The position numbers and the translations under genes were made by a program. Shown piece by piece: positions 35,256 to 45,172 of a stretch of 64,000 nucleotides of DNA (position 1 is the stretch's first letter; every line of letters starts with the position of its first letter). The stretch is from assembly GCF_007004645.1 (NCBI RefSeq), contig NZ_ML660019.1:1508437-1572436 (forward strand), in the 5' to 3' direction. Under the pieces are notes generated by a model. That model ran no database searches. It saw only the letters and a list, made by a program, of their open reading frames with translations, and was not told where the DNA came from. This stretch comes from Aliiroseovarius halocynthiae (GTDB lineage: Bacteria; Pseudomonadota; Alphaproteobacteria; Rhodobacterales; Rhodobacteraceae).

Positions 35256-35286
35256 AAAAGGGCCCCAGATTTCTGGGGCCCTTTTG
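35256..35286. terminator. Strong bidirectional terminator
   Basis: AAAAGGGCCCCAGA and TCTGGGGCCCTTTT pair perfectly, with T-runs on both sides. It ends the Hint protein transcript on the plus strand and the cytochrome c transcript on the minus strand, whose stop lies just to the right. Confidence 0.9.
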
Positions 35287-35289
35287 CGT

Positions 35290-35748
35290 TCAGGAAATCC
35301 CGTTGGCTCGCTGAACCGCACGAAGGTATTTCACGATCTCAGCCATCTCGGCGCGGGTGATCCCGTTTACCGGCGGCATGTTGCCAAAGGTCCAATGATG
35401 CGCACGTACGCCGATCTCGGCTGCGCGGAAGAACGCAGCGTCCCCGTGATGCGAGGGTTCATAGATCTTATGGATCAGCGGCGGACCAGCCCCATCCAAT
35501 CCCCCCGCTGACGGTCCATGACAGGCCGCACATTTCGCCGTGAACGCGCGGGCGCCAATCGTGTAGTCACCCCCCAGTTCGGGCAATGCTACCTGCACCA
35601 TCTCGGTCGGTATGGTCGCAGATTGGACTGCACTGCCTGTCTGTTTGGTTCCAGACGCGTCGGGATCGGGGGACGCCCCCAACCCAATCCAAACCACCAC
35701 GGCAATTCCGGCAAGTGCTGCCGCACCATAAAAATACGCTGGCCTCAT
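35290..35748 (-). CDS. Class I cytochrome c, membrane anchored
   Basis: A 152-residue protein with one N-terminal hydrophobic segment (residues 5-24) that could anchor it or be cleaved, and a single haem site CAACH with Cys73, Cys76 and His77. Met in GNMPPVNGIT is the likely sixth ligand. The length and single haem fit small cytochrome c555/c552-like electron carriers. It follows the C26 hydrolase gene by 107 bases. Redox partner unknown. Confidence 0.87.
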   Translation of the reverse strand: MRPAYFYGAAALAGIAVVVWIGLGASPDPDASGTKQTGSAVQSATIPTEMVQVALPELGGDYTIGARAFTAKCAACHGPSAGGLDGAGPPLIHKIYEPSHHGDAAFFRAAEIGVRAHHWTFGNMPPVNGITRAEMAEIVKYLRAVQRANGIS

Positions 35749-35855
35749 CCTGATTATATCCCCGTCGAACTGTCATCTGACACAGCGATACGGGTTCCCG
35801 TAGGGGGAAGGTCAACGGCGCAGCAGGGCAAATTGGCTTGGTCACACGGAAGTGA

Positions 35856-36611
35856 TCACGCGGGCCTGTCTGCGGCCCAGGCCCGAACCGCATCGCCAAA
35901 CGCCGTGAACAACACGCGCGAGACGGGATCCTCGGCCGCCTGATACTCGGGATGCCATTGCACCGACAGCGTAAAACCCGGTGCATCTTTGATCACAATC
36001 GCTTCGGGCGTGCCGTCATCGGCGTGACCTTCAATAATCACCCGGGGGCCTGACGTCTTGATCCCCTGCCCGTGCAACGTGTTGGTCCGCACGCTTTCCC
36101 CCAGCAAATCGCAGAACACGCCGCCCTTGTCGAAATGCACGTCATGGCGAATGGCAAACTTTTCTTCCAGCGTTCCATCCGGCGGCATACGGTGGTTCAT
36201 CCGTCCCGGAAGCTCACGAATTTCAGGGTACAGCGAACCGCCCATGGCCACGTTGACTTCTTGAAAGCCGCGACAGATCCCGAAAAACGGCTGGCCCCGA
36301 TCCACGCATGCACGGATCAACGGCAGTGTGATGGCATCACGGCAGCGGTCGAATTCTCCATGCGCTTCGGTTTCATCTTCGCCATATTCTGCTGGGTGGA
36401 CGTTGGGGCGCCCGCCGGTGAACAGAAACCCGTCGCAGGTCTCTAGCAGCTCGTCCACCGTGACAAACCGCGGATCAGTTGGGACGATCAGGGGCAAACA
36501 GCCCGCCACCTGTGCCACCGCCTCGGAATTCATGGTGCCGCCCGCATGGGTCGGATAGTTGTCATTCAACAAATAGGAGTTGCCGATAATGCCGACGATT
36601 GGGCGTTTCAT
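35856..36611 (-). CDS. Gamma-glutamyl-gamma-aminobutyrate hydrolase-like (peptidase C26, PuuD family)
   Basis: A 251-residue class-I glutamine-amidotransferase-fold hydrolase. It begins MKRPIVGIIGNSYLLN at 36611, with GGAG upstream, and shows DGFLFTGGRPNVHP, the nucleophile Cys113 in FGICRGFQEVNVAMGG and the WHPEYQ histidine-glutamate pair. PuuD cleaves gamma-glutamyl-GABA in putrescine breakdown, but no puu genes are near, so the substrate is uncertain. Upstream on the same strand lies a GlcG-like gene. Confidence 0.85.
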   Translation of the reverse strand: MKRPIVGIIGNSYLLNDNYPTHAGGTMNSEAVAQVAGCLPLIVPTDPRFVTVDELLETCDGFLFTGGRPNVHPAEYGEDETEAHGEFDRCRDAITLPLIRACVDRGQPFFGICRGFQEVNVAMGGSLYPEIRELPGRMNHRMPPDGTLEEKFAIRHDVHFDKGGVFCDLLGESVRTNTLHGQGIKTSGPRVIIEGHADDGTPEAIVIKDAPGFTLSVQWHPEYQAAEDPVSRVLFTAFGDAVRAWAADRPA

Positions 36612-36717
36612 GTATGCTCCGACGCTTTTGATATATTCATTTCCCGGAACGTAAAACAGCGCAAAGGGAAGTTCAAACCCCTTGCGCTGCGTCTTGTTCA
36701 CACGTGATCAGCGGTGA

Positions 36718-37146
36718 TCAACCGTCTGCAATCAGCCCCACCGCATGGATGCCCGCAGTGCCCGCAGCCAGATCGTTTTCCGACGTGTCCCCAGTCACCC
36801 CGACCGCCCCGATCACGTCGCCTGCATCATTGCGCACCAAAATGCCGCCCGGCACCGGCACCAACTTGCCATCATAGGCCGCCCCTGCGGCCGCGACGAA
36901 ATAGGCCTGTACCTCGGCCCGATCGCGTTGCGCCGTCCCGCCGATCCCAAGCATGACCGAGCCATAGGCCTTGCCGCGTGCGATCTCGAACCGACCCGGA
37001 GGTGCCCCATCCGCACGCTCAAAGGCCTGCACATGCCCACCGGAATCAACAACAACCACGGACAGCGGCTTCATACCTTTTTCGCGTCCATAGGCCATCG
37101 TATCGTGAATGATAACGCGGGCTGCGTCCAAAGTGATACGGTTCAT
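36718..37146 (-). CDS. GlcG/HbpS-family heme-binding-like protein
   Basis: A 142-residue protein of the GlcG/HbpS family (old DUF336), with TLDAARVIIHDTMAYGREKGM, LSVVVVDSGGHVQAFERADGA, the ARGKAYGSV stretch and the conserved GAVGVTGDTSENDL tail. Start ATG at 37146 has GAGGGA upstream; a TTG four codons earlier is less likely. The gene begins eight bases after malate synthase G. In E. coli glcG and glcB sit in the same glycolate operon, so the pairing is familiar. Function of the family is poorly known; some members bind haem. Confidence 0.85.
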   Translation of the reverse strand: MNRITLDAARVIIHDTMAYGREKGMKPLSVVVVDSGGHVQAFERADGAPPGRFEIARGKAYGSVMLGIGGTAQRDRAEVQAYFVAAAGAAYDGKLVPVPGGILVRNDAGDVIGAVGVTGDTSENDLAAGTAGIHAVGLIADG

Positions 37147-37154
37147 TTCGTCCC

Positions 37155-39257
37155 TCAAGCCTCTGATTTCTTTTCCAAACGCCGCGCATGCAGCACGGGT
37201 TCAGTATAGCCTGACGGTTGCACACGTCCCTTGAACACAAGGTCGCAGGCGGCCTGAAATGCAACACCATCATAGCCGGGCGCCATGGGCAGATAATCGG
37301 GATCACCTTCGTTCTGTGCGTCAACCTTTACCGCCATCTTGCGCAGGGCTGACATAACCTCGTCTTGGTGCACCACGCCGTGGTGCAGCCAATTGGCCAG
37401 CGCCTGCGAGGAAATCCGACAGGTTGCGCGGTCTTCCATCAGGCCCACATCGTGAATGTCGGGCACTTTCGAACAGCCAACACCTGCGTCAACCCAGCGG
37501 ACCACATAGCCCAGAATGCCTTGGGCATTGTTTTCAATCTCTTCACGGATCTCGGCTTCGGACCAGTTCACACCGGTGGCGACCGGGATCGTCAGAAGAT
37601 CGTCCAACGTTCCCCGCGCCCCGCCTTCCAGCAGCTCGTCTTGGCGCGCCAGAACATCCACTTGGTGATAATGTGTAGCATGCAAGGTCGCGGCGGTGGG
37701 GCTTGGCACCCAAGCACAGGTTGCGCCTGCCATCGGATGGCCGATCTTCTGTTCCAGCATGTCCGCCATCCGATCCGGCGCGGCCCACATGCCTTTGCCG
37801 ATCTGTGCCCGGCCTTTCAGCCCACAGGCCAGACCAATGTCGACATTGCGATCCTCGTAAGACGCAATCCACGGCGCATTCTTCATGTCCCCCTTGCGGA
37901 TCATTGGCCCCGCTTCCATCGACGAATGGATTTCGTCCCCCGTCCGGTCAAGGAAACCTGTATTGATAAAGGCCACGCGGTGTTTGGCAGCGCGGATGCA
38001 TTCCTTCAAGTTCACCGAGGTGCGGCGCTCTTCATCCATAATGCCCAACTTTACGGTGTAGCGCGGCAATCCCAAAAGAGTTTCAACGCGGTCGAAGATC
38101 TGATCCGAGAAGGCGACTTCCTCGGGGCCGTGCATCTTAGGCTTCACCACGTAGACCGAGCCTGTGACCGAATTCCCGCCTTCGCGCTTCAGATCATGCA
38201 TGGCACACAGCGTGGTGATCACAGCATCCATCAACCCCTCGGGCACTTCTGACCCATCGGGCAGCAGGATCGCCGGATTGGTCATCAGATGCCCGACATT
38301 GCGCACCAACATCAGGGCGCGGCCCTTCACAGTCACCTCGCCGTCCGGGCCGTCAAATGTCAGGTCGTCATTCAATTTGCGGGTAAAAGTCTTGCCGCCT
38401 TTGCTAACCTCTTCGGTCAGCGAACCATCCATCAATCCCAGCCAGTTGGAATAGGCCAGCACTTTGTCTTCAGCATCAACGGCGGCAACGCTGTCTTCGC
38501 AATCCATAATTGCCGACAATGCGCTTTCCAGCCGCACATCAGACAAACCAAGGGGATCCGAGGCGCCGATCTCGGTCGTGTCATCAAAGTCAAGAATGAT
38601 CTTCAAGCCATTGCTTTCATAGAAGAACAACGTATTACGACCGCCCAGAAACTGCCCCGGATTGGCCAGCGTCGGGGGTGTCATTCCAATGCGCATTGCC
38701 TCGGCCCAACTGCCATTGGCCAGCGGCAAAACCCCATCAAGGAAGCTTTTGGCGGCTGCGATCACCCGCGCACCACGCGCCGGATCATACCCCTTGCCCG
38801 TTGGCAGATCGCCCAAGGCGTCCGAACCATAAAGCGCGTCATACAGGCTTCCCCAGCGTGCATTCGCCGCGTTCAGCGCATAGCGCGCATTCATAATCGG
38901 CACCACCAGTTGCGGGCCGGGAATTGAGGCGATCTCGGGGTCCGTGTTTTGCGTCTCGATCGAAAAATCCGGCCCTTCCGGAACAAGATATCCAATCTCT
39001 TCCAAGAATGCGCTATATGCGGCTGCATCATGTGGCTGACCAGCGCGGGCTTTGTGCCAATCGTCCAGTTGGGTTTGAATCTGGGTGCGTTTCTCAAGCA
39101 GTGCACGGTTGACCGGTGTCAGATCAGCCAGAATTTCCGCAAAGCCCTTCCAGAAATCATCATATCTTAGCGCGGTCCCAGCCAGCGCACGAGTTTCCAG
39201 AAAACGGCCCAGTTCGCGATGAACCTGAAGCCCTGCCCGTTCGATATAGTCGCTCAT
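37155..39257 (-). CDS. glcB: Malate synthase G
   Basis: Condenses glyoxylate and acetyl-CoA to malate in the glyoxylate cycle. The 700-residue product is close to the roughly 720 of the G-type enzyme and has [47 protein letters not shown], the [16 protein letters not shown] region, the MVKP-like [12 protein letters not shown] stretch and [31 protein letters not shown]. The start at 39257 has AAAGGGG; the frame extends 64 codons upstream without match. Operon with the GlcG-like gene. Divergent from pepN across 190 bases. Confidence 0.96.
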   Translation of the reverse strand: MSDYIERAGLQVHRELGRFLETRALAGTALRYDDFWKGFAEILADLTPVNRALLEKRTQIQTQLDDWHKARAGQPHDAAAYSAFLEEIGYLVPEGPDFSIETQNTDPEIASIPGPQLVVPIMNARYALNAANARWGSLYDALYGSDALGDLPTGKGYDPARGARVIAAAKSFLDGVLPLANGSWAEAMRIGMTPPTLANPGQFLGGRNTLFFYESNGLKIILDFDDTTEIGASDPLGLSDVRLESALSAIMDCEDSVAAVDAEDKVLAYSNWLGLMDGSLTEEVSKGGKTFTRKLNDDLTFDGPDGEVTVKGRALMLVRNVGHLMTNPAILLPDGSEVPEGLMDAVITTLCAMHDLKREGGNSVTGSVYVVKPKMHGPEEVAFSDQIFDRVETLLGLPRYTVKLGIMDEERRTSVNLKECIRAAKHRVAFINTGFLDRTGDEIHSSMEAGPMIRKGDMKNAPWIASYEDRNVDIGLACGLKGRAQIGKGMWAAPDRMADMLEQKIGHPMAGATCAWVPSPTAATLHATHYHQVDVLARQDELLEGGARGTLDDLLTIPVATGVNWSEAEIREEIENNAQGILGYVVRWVDAGVGCSKVPDIHDVGLMEDRATCRISSQALANWLHHGVVHQDEVMSALRKMAVKVDAQNEGDPDYLPMAPGYDGVAFQAACDLVFKGRVQPSGYTEPVLHARRLEKKSEA

Positions 39258-39447
39258 CCCGACCCCTTTCTTGAAACTTTTGTCCGGGCAAGAGTTTCCG
39301 ATAAGAAACAGATGCGCAAGTATGTTTATTTTGACGTCGGTTAAGCTGAGCCTAACCGCACTGACGCCAGTTCCCGCCACCCGGGCTTGCAGCCCTGCGA
39401 CTGTGCGCATAGGTTTCTGGCCTGGACACATCCCTGAAGGACATCCC

Positions 39448-42000
39448 ATGAAAGACGCTGCCCCCCAACCGATCTATCTGGCCGACTATACGCCCCCCGC
39501 ATACTTGATCGACGGGGTCGAGCTGGAGTTTCATCTGCACCCGACAGCCACGCGGGTCGTGTCGAAAATCCGTTTCACACCGAACCCCAAAGCAGTCAGC
39601 CGAGATTTTTTCCTGCATGGCGAAGGCCTTACCCTGATCCGCGCCGCGATTGATGGCACCGATATTACCCCCGATCTGGTCGAGGGGGGATTGAAAGCCG
39701 ATGTCCCAGACGCGCCGTTTCTGTGGGAAGCCGAGGTCGAAATCAGCCCCGAAACCAACACGGCGCTGGAAGGGCTTTACATGTCGAATGGCATGTATTG
39801 CACCCAATGCGAGGCCGAAGGCTTTCGCCGCATCACCTATTACCCGGACCGCCCCGATGTGATGGCCCCGTTCAAGGTGCGCATCGAAGGTCGTGAACCG
39901 GTGATGCTGTCCAATGGCAACCCGATCGCGTCGGGTGAAGGTTGGGCCGAATGGGATGACCCATGGCCAAAGCCCGCCTATCTGTTCGCGCTTGTCGCGG
40001 GCGATCTGGTTGCCCGCGATGACAGCTTCACCACCATGTCCGGCAAAGATGTGGGCCTGAAACTTTGGGTGCGTCCGGGTGACGAAGGCAAGACCGCGTT
40101 TGGCATGCAGGCGCTGAAGGATTCGATGAAATGGGATGAAGAGGTTTACGGCCGCGAGTACGATCTGGACATCTTCCAGATCGTCGCCGTCAGTGACTTC
40201 AACATGGGCGCGATGGAAAACAAGGGGTTGAATATCTTCAACACCTCGGCGGTGCTGGCCAGCCCTGAAACCTCGACCGATGCAAATTTCGAGCGGATCG
40301 AAGCCATCATTGCCCATGAATATTTCCACAACTGGACAGGCAACCGGATCACCTGCCGCGACTGGTTCCAGCTGAGCCTGAAGGAAGGGCTGACCGTATT
40401 CCGCGACCAGCAATTCTCGGGCGATATGCGGTCGAAAGCGGTGTGCCGTATTAATGATGTGTCAGCACTGCGCGGGCGGCAATTCCGCGAGGACAATGGC
40501 CCGCTGGCGCACCAAGTGCAGCCTGACAGCTTTGTCGAGATCAACAATTTCTACACGGCTACCATCTATGAAAAAGGGGCCGAGCTGATCCGCATGTTGC
40601 GGGTTCTGGTTGGTGATGATGCCTATGACAAAGCGCTGGATCTGTATTTCACCCGTCACGACGGCGAGGCCGCCACGATCGAGGATTGGGTCAAGGTCTT
40701 TGAGGACAGCACCAGGCGCGATCTGACGCAGTTCCGCCGCTGGTACAAACAGGCCGGCACCCCGCGTGTTGCTGTGTCCGAGGATTGGGCCGACGGCACC
40801 TATACGATGACGTTCAAGCAGTCGACGCCCCCCACCCCGGGTCAGGACGAAAAACTGCCGCAGCACATCCCGCTGGCCGTTGGTCTTCTGGGCCCCAATG
40901 GGGACGAGGTTCTGCCCACGCAGATCCTTGAAATGACCGAGGCAGAACAGAGCTTCACCTTCGAGGGGCTGGCGGCCAAGCCCGTGCCCTCGATCCTGCG
41001 CCACTTCTCGGCCCCGGTGATCCTTGAACGCGACAGCACCGCACAGGAACGCGCATTCCTGCTCGCACATGACACGGACCCGTTCAACAAGTGGGAAGCT
41101 GGCCGGACGTTGGCCAAGGACGTGCTGGTTGCCCTGATCACCGGCGAGGACGCGCCGCTCGAGGACTATCTAAGCGCCATCACCGTAATGCTGCGCGACG
41201 ACAGCCTTGACCCCGCCTTCCGCGCGTTGACGCTGGGCCTGCCCAGTCAGGATGATCTGGCGCAAACGCTGTTTGATGCGGGCCTGACACCGGATCCGAT
41301 GAAGATCTACCGTGCGCAGCAAACGCTTAAACAAGCGATGGCCGAGCATCTTCAGGATCTACTGCCGCGCCTGATGGCAGACATGGATGTGACCGAGCCG
41401 TTCCAGCCGAATGCCGAGCAAGCAGGCAAACGCGCGCTGGGTCTTGGTCTTCTGAACCTCTTGAACCGTCTGGATGGTGGCGCGGCAGCGCAGGCGCTTT
41501 ACGATCGCGCAGATAATATGACGCTTCGTCTGGGCGCTTTGGGTGATCTTCTGCAAGCCCAGAAAGGCGACGCGGCACTGGCGGATTTTCGGGCACAGTT
41601 TGAAACGGACGAGTTGGTGATGGACAAGTGGTTTGCGATGCAAGTCACCCATTCCGCCCCGGAAGACACTGCCCAGATCGTCGCCAAACTGACCGAAGAC
41701 AGCGCCTTCAACTGGAAAAACCCCAACCGCTTCCGCGCCGTCTTTGGTGCCTTCATCATGAACCCGGCCGGTTTCCACAATGCCTCGGGCGAGGGTTATA
41801 AACTGTTTGCCGATTGGTTGATCAAACTGGACCCGGTGAACCCGCAGATCGCCGCGCGCATGTCATCAGGGTTTGAGACGTGGCGGCGCTATGATGCGGA
41901 TCGTCAGGGCATGATGAAAACCCAGATCGAACGGGTTCTGGCGACCGAAGGACTAAGCCGTGACAGTCAGGAAATGCTGGGCCGCATCCTGAACGGTTAA
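39448..42000 (+). CDS. pepN: Aminopeptidase N (M1 zinc metallopeptidase)
   Basis: Removes N-terminal residues from peptides in the cytoplasm. The 850-residue protein carries the GAMENKGLN exopeptidase motif from residue 254, the zinc site HEYFH with His290, Glu291 and His294 and the downstream [10 protein letters not shown] glutamate, and the long C-terminal helical domain. The ATG at 39448 follows GAAGGA, and an in-frame extension of 59 codons is not family-like. Length is that of the bacterial pepN group (about 870). Its end is marked by a perfect inverted repeat at 42015-42049. Confidence 0.96.
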   Translation: MKDAAPQPIYLADYTPPAYLIDGVELEFHLHPTATRVVSKIRFTPNPKAVSRDFFLHGEGLTLIRAAIDGTDITPDLVEGGLKADVPDAPFLWEAEVEISPETNTALEGLYMSNGMYCTQCEAEGFRRITYYPDRPDVMAPFKVRIEGREPVMLSNGNPIASGEGWAEWDDPWPKPAYLFALVAGDLVARDDSFTTMSGKDVGLKLWVRPGDEGKTAFGMQALKDSMKWDEEVYGREYDLDIFQIVAVSDFNMGAMENKGLNIFNTSAVLASPETSTDANFERIEAIIAHEYFHNWTGNRITCRDWFQLSLKEGLTVFRDQQFSGDMRSKAVCRINDVSALRGRQFREDNGPLAHQVQPDSFVEINNFYTATIYEKGAELIRMLRVLVGDDAYDKALDLYFTRHDGEAATIEDWVKVFEDSTRRDLTQFRRWYKQAGTPRVAVSEDWADGTYTMTFKQSTPPTPGQDEKLPQHIPLAVGLLGPNGDEVLPTQILEMTEAEQSFTFEGLAAKPVPSILRHFSAPVILERDSTAQERAFLLAHDTDPFNKWEAGRTLAKDVLVALITGEDAPLEDYLSAITVMLRDDSLDPAFRALTLGLPSQDDLAQTLFDAGLTPDPMKIYRAQQTLKQAMAEHLQDLLPRLMADMDVTEPFQPNAEQAGKRALGLGLLNLLNRLDGGAAAQALYDRADNMTLRLGALGDLLQAQKGDAALADFRAQFETDELVMDKWFAMQVTHSAPEDTAQIVAKLTEDSAFNWKNPNRFRAVFGAFIMNPAGFHNASGEGYKLFADWLIKLDPVNPQIAARMSSGFETWRRYDADRQGMMKTQIERVLATEGLSRDSQEMLGRILNG

Positions 42001-42014
42001 CCCTTTACAAATCA

Positions 42015-42049
42015 TTCAATATTCGCTCAATCTTCGAGCGAATATTGAA
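42015..42049. repeat. Perfect 14-bp inverted repeat between pepN and the next gene
   Basis: TTCAATATTCGCTC (42015-42028) and GAGCGAATATTGAA (42036-42049) are exact reverse complements around AATCTTC. It lies 14 bases after the pepN stop and 16 before the ATG at 42065. It lacks a T-run, so an operator or mRNA-stabilising hairpin is as likely as a terminator. Confidence 0.75.
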
Positions 42050-42064
42050 GCAAGGGATTCATCT

Positions 42065-42592
42065 ATGCCCATTCTAGGCTTGCTTGGCACGCTGATTGTC
42101 GCCGGAATTTTCTGGTATGTCCGAAATCGCGGGGCTGTCGGGACTGTTGAAGATGTCGTTGAACTGGCTGGCGAGGCGCGGCGCGCGCCCCGTCGCATGC
42201 GCTTCAAACGGCAGGCCAACATCCACCCGGTGCAGCAATGCGAACATCCGGACGAGCTGGTCGCCGCTTATGCGGCCGCCTTCATGGAAATGGATGGGCT
42301 ACCCAGTCGGGACGCGCAACAGGCCAGCGTCGCCAGCCTGAGCCGCCTCTACAACACAACCCTGCAAGACGCGGAAGAGCTACAAGCCTATGGGCGCTGG
42401 TTGATGGCTGAGTGCGGCACGCCCGAGCAGGCCATCGCGCGTCTTGGCAAGCGCCTGTACAAACTTGATGGCAGCGGATCGTTTAACAACCTGATGTCTG
42501 TAGTTTCAGACATCACGACAGCCAGTGGCGGTTTAAGCGCGCGCCAGAAAGAGGCGCTTGGTCAAATCCAATCGGACTTCCGCATCCAATAA
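42065..42592 (+). CDS. Membrane-anchored protein of unknown function
   Basis: A 175-residue protein with an N-terminal membrane helix (ILGLLGTLIVAGIFWYVRN), a basic stretch (RRAPRRMRFKRQAN) and a helical cytoplasmic domain with paired acidic helices (VASLSRLYNTTLQDAEELQAYGRWL, TARQKEALGQ-like ending SARQKEALGQIQSDF). The fold resembles small TerB-like helical proteins, but I cannot confirm it. It starts 16 bases after the inverted repeat behind pepN and ends before a strong terminator. Its function is not recognised. Confidence 0.75.
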   Translation: MPILGLLGTLIVAGIFWYVRNRGAVGTVEDVVELAGEARRAPRRMRFKRQANIHPVQQCEHPDELVAAYAAAFMEMDGLPSRDAQQASVASLSRLYNTTLQDAEELQAYGRWLMAECGTPEQAIARLGKRLYKLDGSGSFNNLMSVVSDITTASGGLSARQKEALGQIQSDFRIQ

Positions 42593-42606
42593 GGACATAG
42601 ACATAA

Positions 42607-42641
42607 GAGAAGGGCGGGAAATACTCCCGCCCTTCTCTTTT
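42607..42641 (+). terminator. Intrinsic terminator after the hypothetical membrane protein
   Basis: GAGAAGGGCGGGA and TCCCGCCCTTCTC pair around AATAC and end in CTTTT. It lies 15 bases past the stop and is followed by the convergent SLT-type gene at 42685. Confidence 0.88.
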
Positions 42642-42684
42642 CACACCGACCCTAGGGCCGTTGTATTCAATATTCCGCCAGCGC

Positions 42685-43281
42685 TTAGCTGGTTGTGCAA
42701 TAGTTCTGTTCGCGCACCCATGCACGCATTTGCTCGCGCTTACGCTTGGAATGGAATGGCCCCCAATCAGCGGCCACGCCCTTCATCCCACGCGATACCA
42801 CGTTGTCACGCGGCACAGTCACGGACATAATCCGAACAGCACAGCTGAGGTTCATTTCACCGTTTTTCAGTGCCTCGCCCGAGCGCGCCTCGCAGCCATA
42901 TCCGCGAGCGGTCGCAGGTAGGATTTGCACCAGCCCATACCATTTTCCACCGCCACCTACGGCGGTCTGACGCCATGTGCTTTCATAAAATGACAGTGAC
43001 GACAGAAGCCCAGCCCAGAACGCATTGCGCCCGGCGGTATCCTGATTTTCGTAATCCGGGCACCATTCCCCGATATCAGATGGCACACTTTGCGACAAAG
43101 CCGCACCATGGTTTTCCAAAGCCGCAATAGTCGCTTCGGTCCAGGCTTTGGCATGAGGCTTCTCATCCCACTGCATCGTCAATACCGGCTGACGTGGTGC
43201 GCTTGTGCCATAAAAACCTTCGGCCATAGCGGTTTCAGACAGCATTACTGCTGCCACAAGGCCCATAGTGATCCGTTTCAT
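42685..43281 (-). CDS. Transglycosylase SLT-like periplasmic protein
   Basis: A 198-residue protein with a signal peptide (about 1-20, ending MAEG) and a lysozyme-like SLT segment: SSLSFYESTWRQTAVGGGGKWYGLVQILPATARGYGCEA, in which FYES supplies the catalytic glutamate and YGLVQILPATA the second motif. Five cysteines suggest disulfides in the periplasm. ATG at 43281 is preferred over a GTG three codons earlier, with AGGTGGG upstream. It probably trims peptidoglycan; the gene stands alone. Confidence 0.77.
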   Translation of the reverse strand: MKRITMGLVAAVMLSETAMAEGFYGTSAPRQPVLTMQWDEKPHAKAWTEATIAALENHGAALSQSVPSDIGEWCPDYENQDTAGRNAFWAGLLSSLSFYESTWRQTAVGGGGKWYGLVQILPATARGYGCEARSGEALKNGEMNLSCAVRIMSVTVPRDNVVSRGMKGVAADWGPFHSKRKREQMRAWVREQNYCTTS

Positions 43282-43556
43282 TTTTCCCACCTACATCGGT
43301 TGCAGACGTTCCCCGGCGTCCGATCAGCGCCAGATAAGGCGCTTACTTGCGTTCTGCAACCCCTAGATTGCGGCACCGCAGCAATAAGCCAAAAATTGCT
43401 GATATACCTTTAACGCAGAGCTGCCATGCATCGCACCAACCTCAGCTCCCTGAATATCGCGACCGACCTGACCCGCTTGCGCCGCGCCTGCCCTCTTGCC
43501 CCTGCCCGTCACCTCAACTAGAACCCGGTCAGGTTTTGACACTTGGGAAAACACAC

Positions 43557-45071
43557 ATGCTTGATCATCTCGCCTATGAAAGCCCGCAGCCGAAAGTGAT
43601 TGCTGGGGCGAAGGACGACTGGGAACTGGTCATTGGGATGGAAATCCACGCGCAGGTCAGCTCGAACGCGAAGCTGTTTTCGGGCGCGTCGACCAAGTTT
43701 GGGGCGGAACCCAATTCAAACGTGGCCTTCGTGGACAGTGCCATGCCGGGCATGCTGCCTGTGATCAATGAATTCTGTGTCGAGCAAGCCGTGCGCACGG
43801 GTCTGGGCCTGAAGGCGGATATCAACCTGTTCTCGGCCTTTGACCGCAAGAACTATTTCTATCCGGACCTGCCGCAGGGCTATCAGATCTCGCAACTCTA
43901 TCACCCCATCGTGGGTGAAGGCGAAGTGATCGTCGATATGGGGCCGGGTGTCGCGCGCAAAGTGCGGATCGAGCGGATCCACCTTGAGCAGGACGCCGGT
44001 AAATCCGTGCACGACATGGACCCGAACATGTCCTTCGTTGATCTGAACCGTACGGGCGTTGCGCTGATGGAAATCGTCAGCCGCCCCGACATTCGCGGGC
44101 CCGAGGAAGCCGCCGCCTACGTCACCAAGATGCGCCAGATCCTGCGTTATCTAGGCACGTGTGATGGCAACATGCAAAATGGCAACCTGCGCGCGGATGT
44201 GAACGTGTCCGTCTGCCGCCCCGGGCAGTATGAGAAGTACATGGAGACGCAGGACTTCGGTCATCTGGGCACCCGCTGCGAAATTAAGAACATGAACTCG
44301 ATGCGCTTCATTCAGGCGGCAATCGACTATGAAGCAAAACGTCAAATCGCCATCCTGGAAGATGGCGGCGAGGTCGTGCAGGAAACCCGCCTGTATGATG
44401 CGGATAAGAACGAAACCCGTTCGATGCGCTCGAAGGAAGAAGCACACGACTATCGCTACTTCCCCTGCCCCGATCTGCTTCCGTTAGAGATCGAGCAGGA
44501 ATGGGTGGACGACATCGCCAAAACCCTGCCCGAACTGCCGGACGAGAAGAAAGCGCGTTTCGTGACCGAGTTTGGTCTGTCGGAATACGACGCCGACGTG
44601 CTGACCGCCGAAGCCGAGAACGCTGCCTTCTTTGAAGAAGTGGCCGATGGCAATGACGGCAAGTTGGCCGCGAACTGGGTCATTAACGAGCTGTTCGGCC
44701 GCCTGAAGAAAGAAGATCATTCGATCACCGATAGCCCGGTCAGCCCGGCGCAGCTGGGTGGCATCATCAAGCTGATCGCAAAGGGCGACATCTCGGGCAA
44801 GATCGCCAAGGATCTGTTCGAAATCGTCTATACCGAAGGCGGCGACCCGGCAGAAATCGTGGAAGCGCGCGGTATGAAGCAGGTCACCGACACCGGCGCC
44901 ATAGAAGCTGCCGTGGACGAGGTGATCGCCGCCAACCCGGCACAGGTCGAGAAAGCCAAACAGAACCCCAAGCTGGTGGGATTCTTCGTCGGTCAGGTGA
45001 TGAAAGCCACCGGTGGCAAGGCCAACCCGAAGGCCGTGAACGAAATTGTGACGGCCAAGCTGGGTCTCTGA
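43557..45071 (+). CDS. gatB: Asp-tRNA(Asn)/Glu-tRNA(Gln) amidotransferase subunit B
   Basis: tRNA-binding subunit that phosphorylates misacylated Glu-tRNA(Gln). The 504-residue product begins [14 protein letters not shown] and has the family motifs [55 protein letters not shown] and [15 protein letters not shown], with the C-terminal YqeY-like helical domain. The ATG at 43557 is chosen because the 70-codon upstream extension is unlike GatB. gatA and gatC are not in the window. A terminator lies just behind. Confidence 0.96.
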   Translation: MLDHLAYESPQPKVIAGAKDDWELVIGMEIHAQVSSNAKLFSGASTKFGAEPNSNVAFVDSAMPGMLPVINEFCVEQAVRTGLGLKADINLFSAFDRKNYFYPDLPQGYQISQLYHPIVGEGEVIVDMGPGVARKVRIERIHLEQDAGKSVHDMDPNMSFVDLNRTGVALMEIVSRPDIRGPEEAAAYVTKMRQILRYLGTCDGNMQNGNLRADVNVSVCRPGQYEKYMETQDFGHLGTRCEIKNMNSMRFIQAAIDYEAKRQIAILEDGGEVVQETRLYDADKNETRSMRSKEEAHDYRYFPCPDLLPLEIEQEWVDDIAKTLPELPDEKKARFVTEFGLSEYDADVLTAEAENAAFFEEVADGNDGKLAANWVINELFGRLKKEDHSITDSPVSPAQLGGIIKLIAKGDISGKIAKDLFEIVYTEGGDPAEIVEARGMKQVTDTGAIEAAVDEVIAANPAQVEKAKQNPKLVGFFVGQVMKATGGKANPKAVNEIVTAKLGL

Positions 45072-45095
45072 TTTCACACGGAAAAACTCAACCCG

Positions 45096-45127
45096 AAGAC
45101 CCCGGCAGGTACTGCGCGGGGTTTTCG
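45096..45127 (+). terminator. Intrinsic terminator after gatB
   Basis: AAGACCCCG (45096-45104) pairs with CGGGGTTTT (45117-45125), one wobble, around a 12-base loop, with a T-run at the foot. It stands 25 bases past the gatB stop. Confidence 0.75.
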
Positions 45128-45172
45128 CAATTTACGTCAAGCCGCCAAATGCGCGAACAAAACGGTGATGCC

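Noticed and set aside
39352-40413. 353-codon minus-strand frame opposite pepN
   Set aside because: Antisense shadow of aminopeptidase N; no recognisable motif.
43347-43556. Seventy-codon N-terminal extension of gatB
   Set aside because: Composition and sequence do not resemble GatB; the ATG at 43557 begins the conserved protein.
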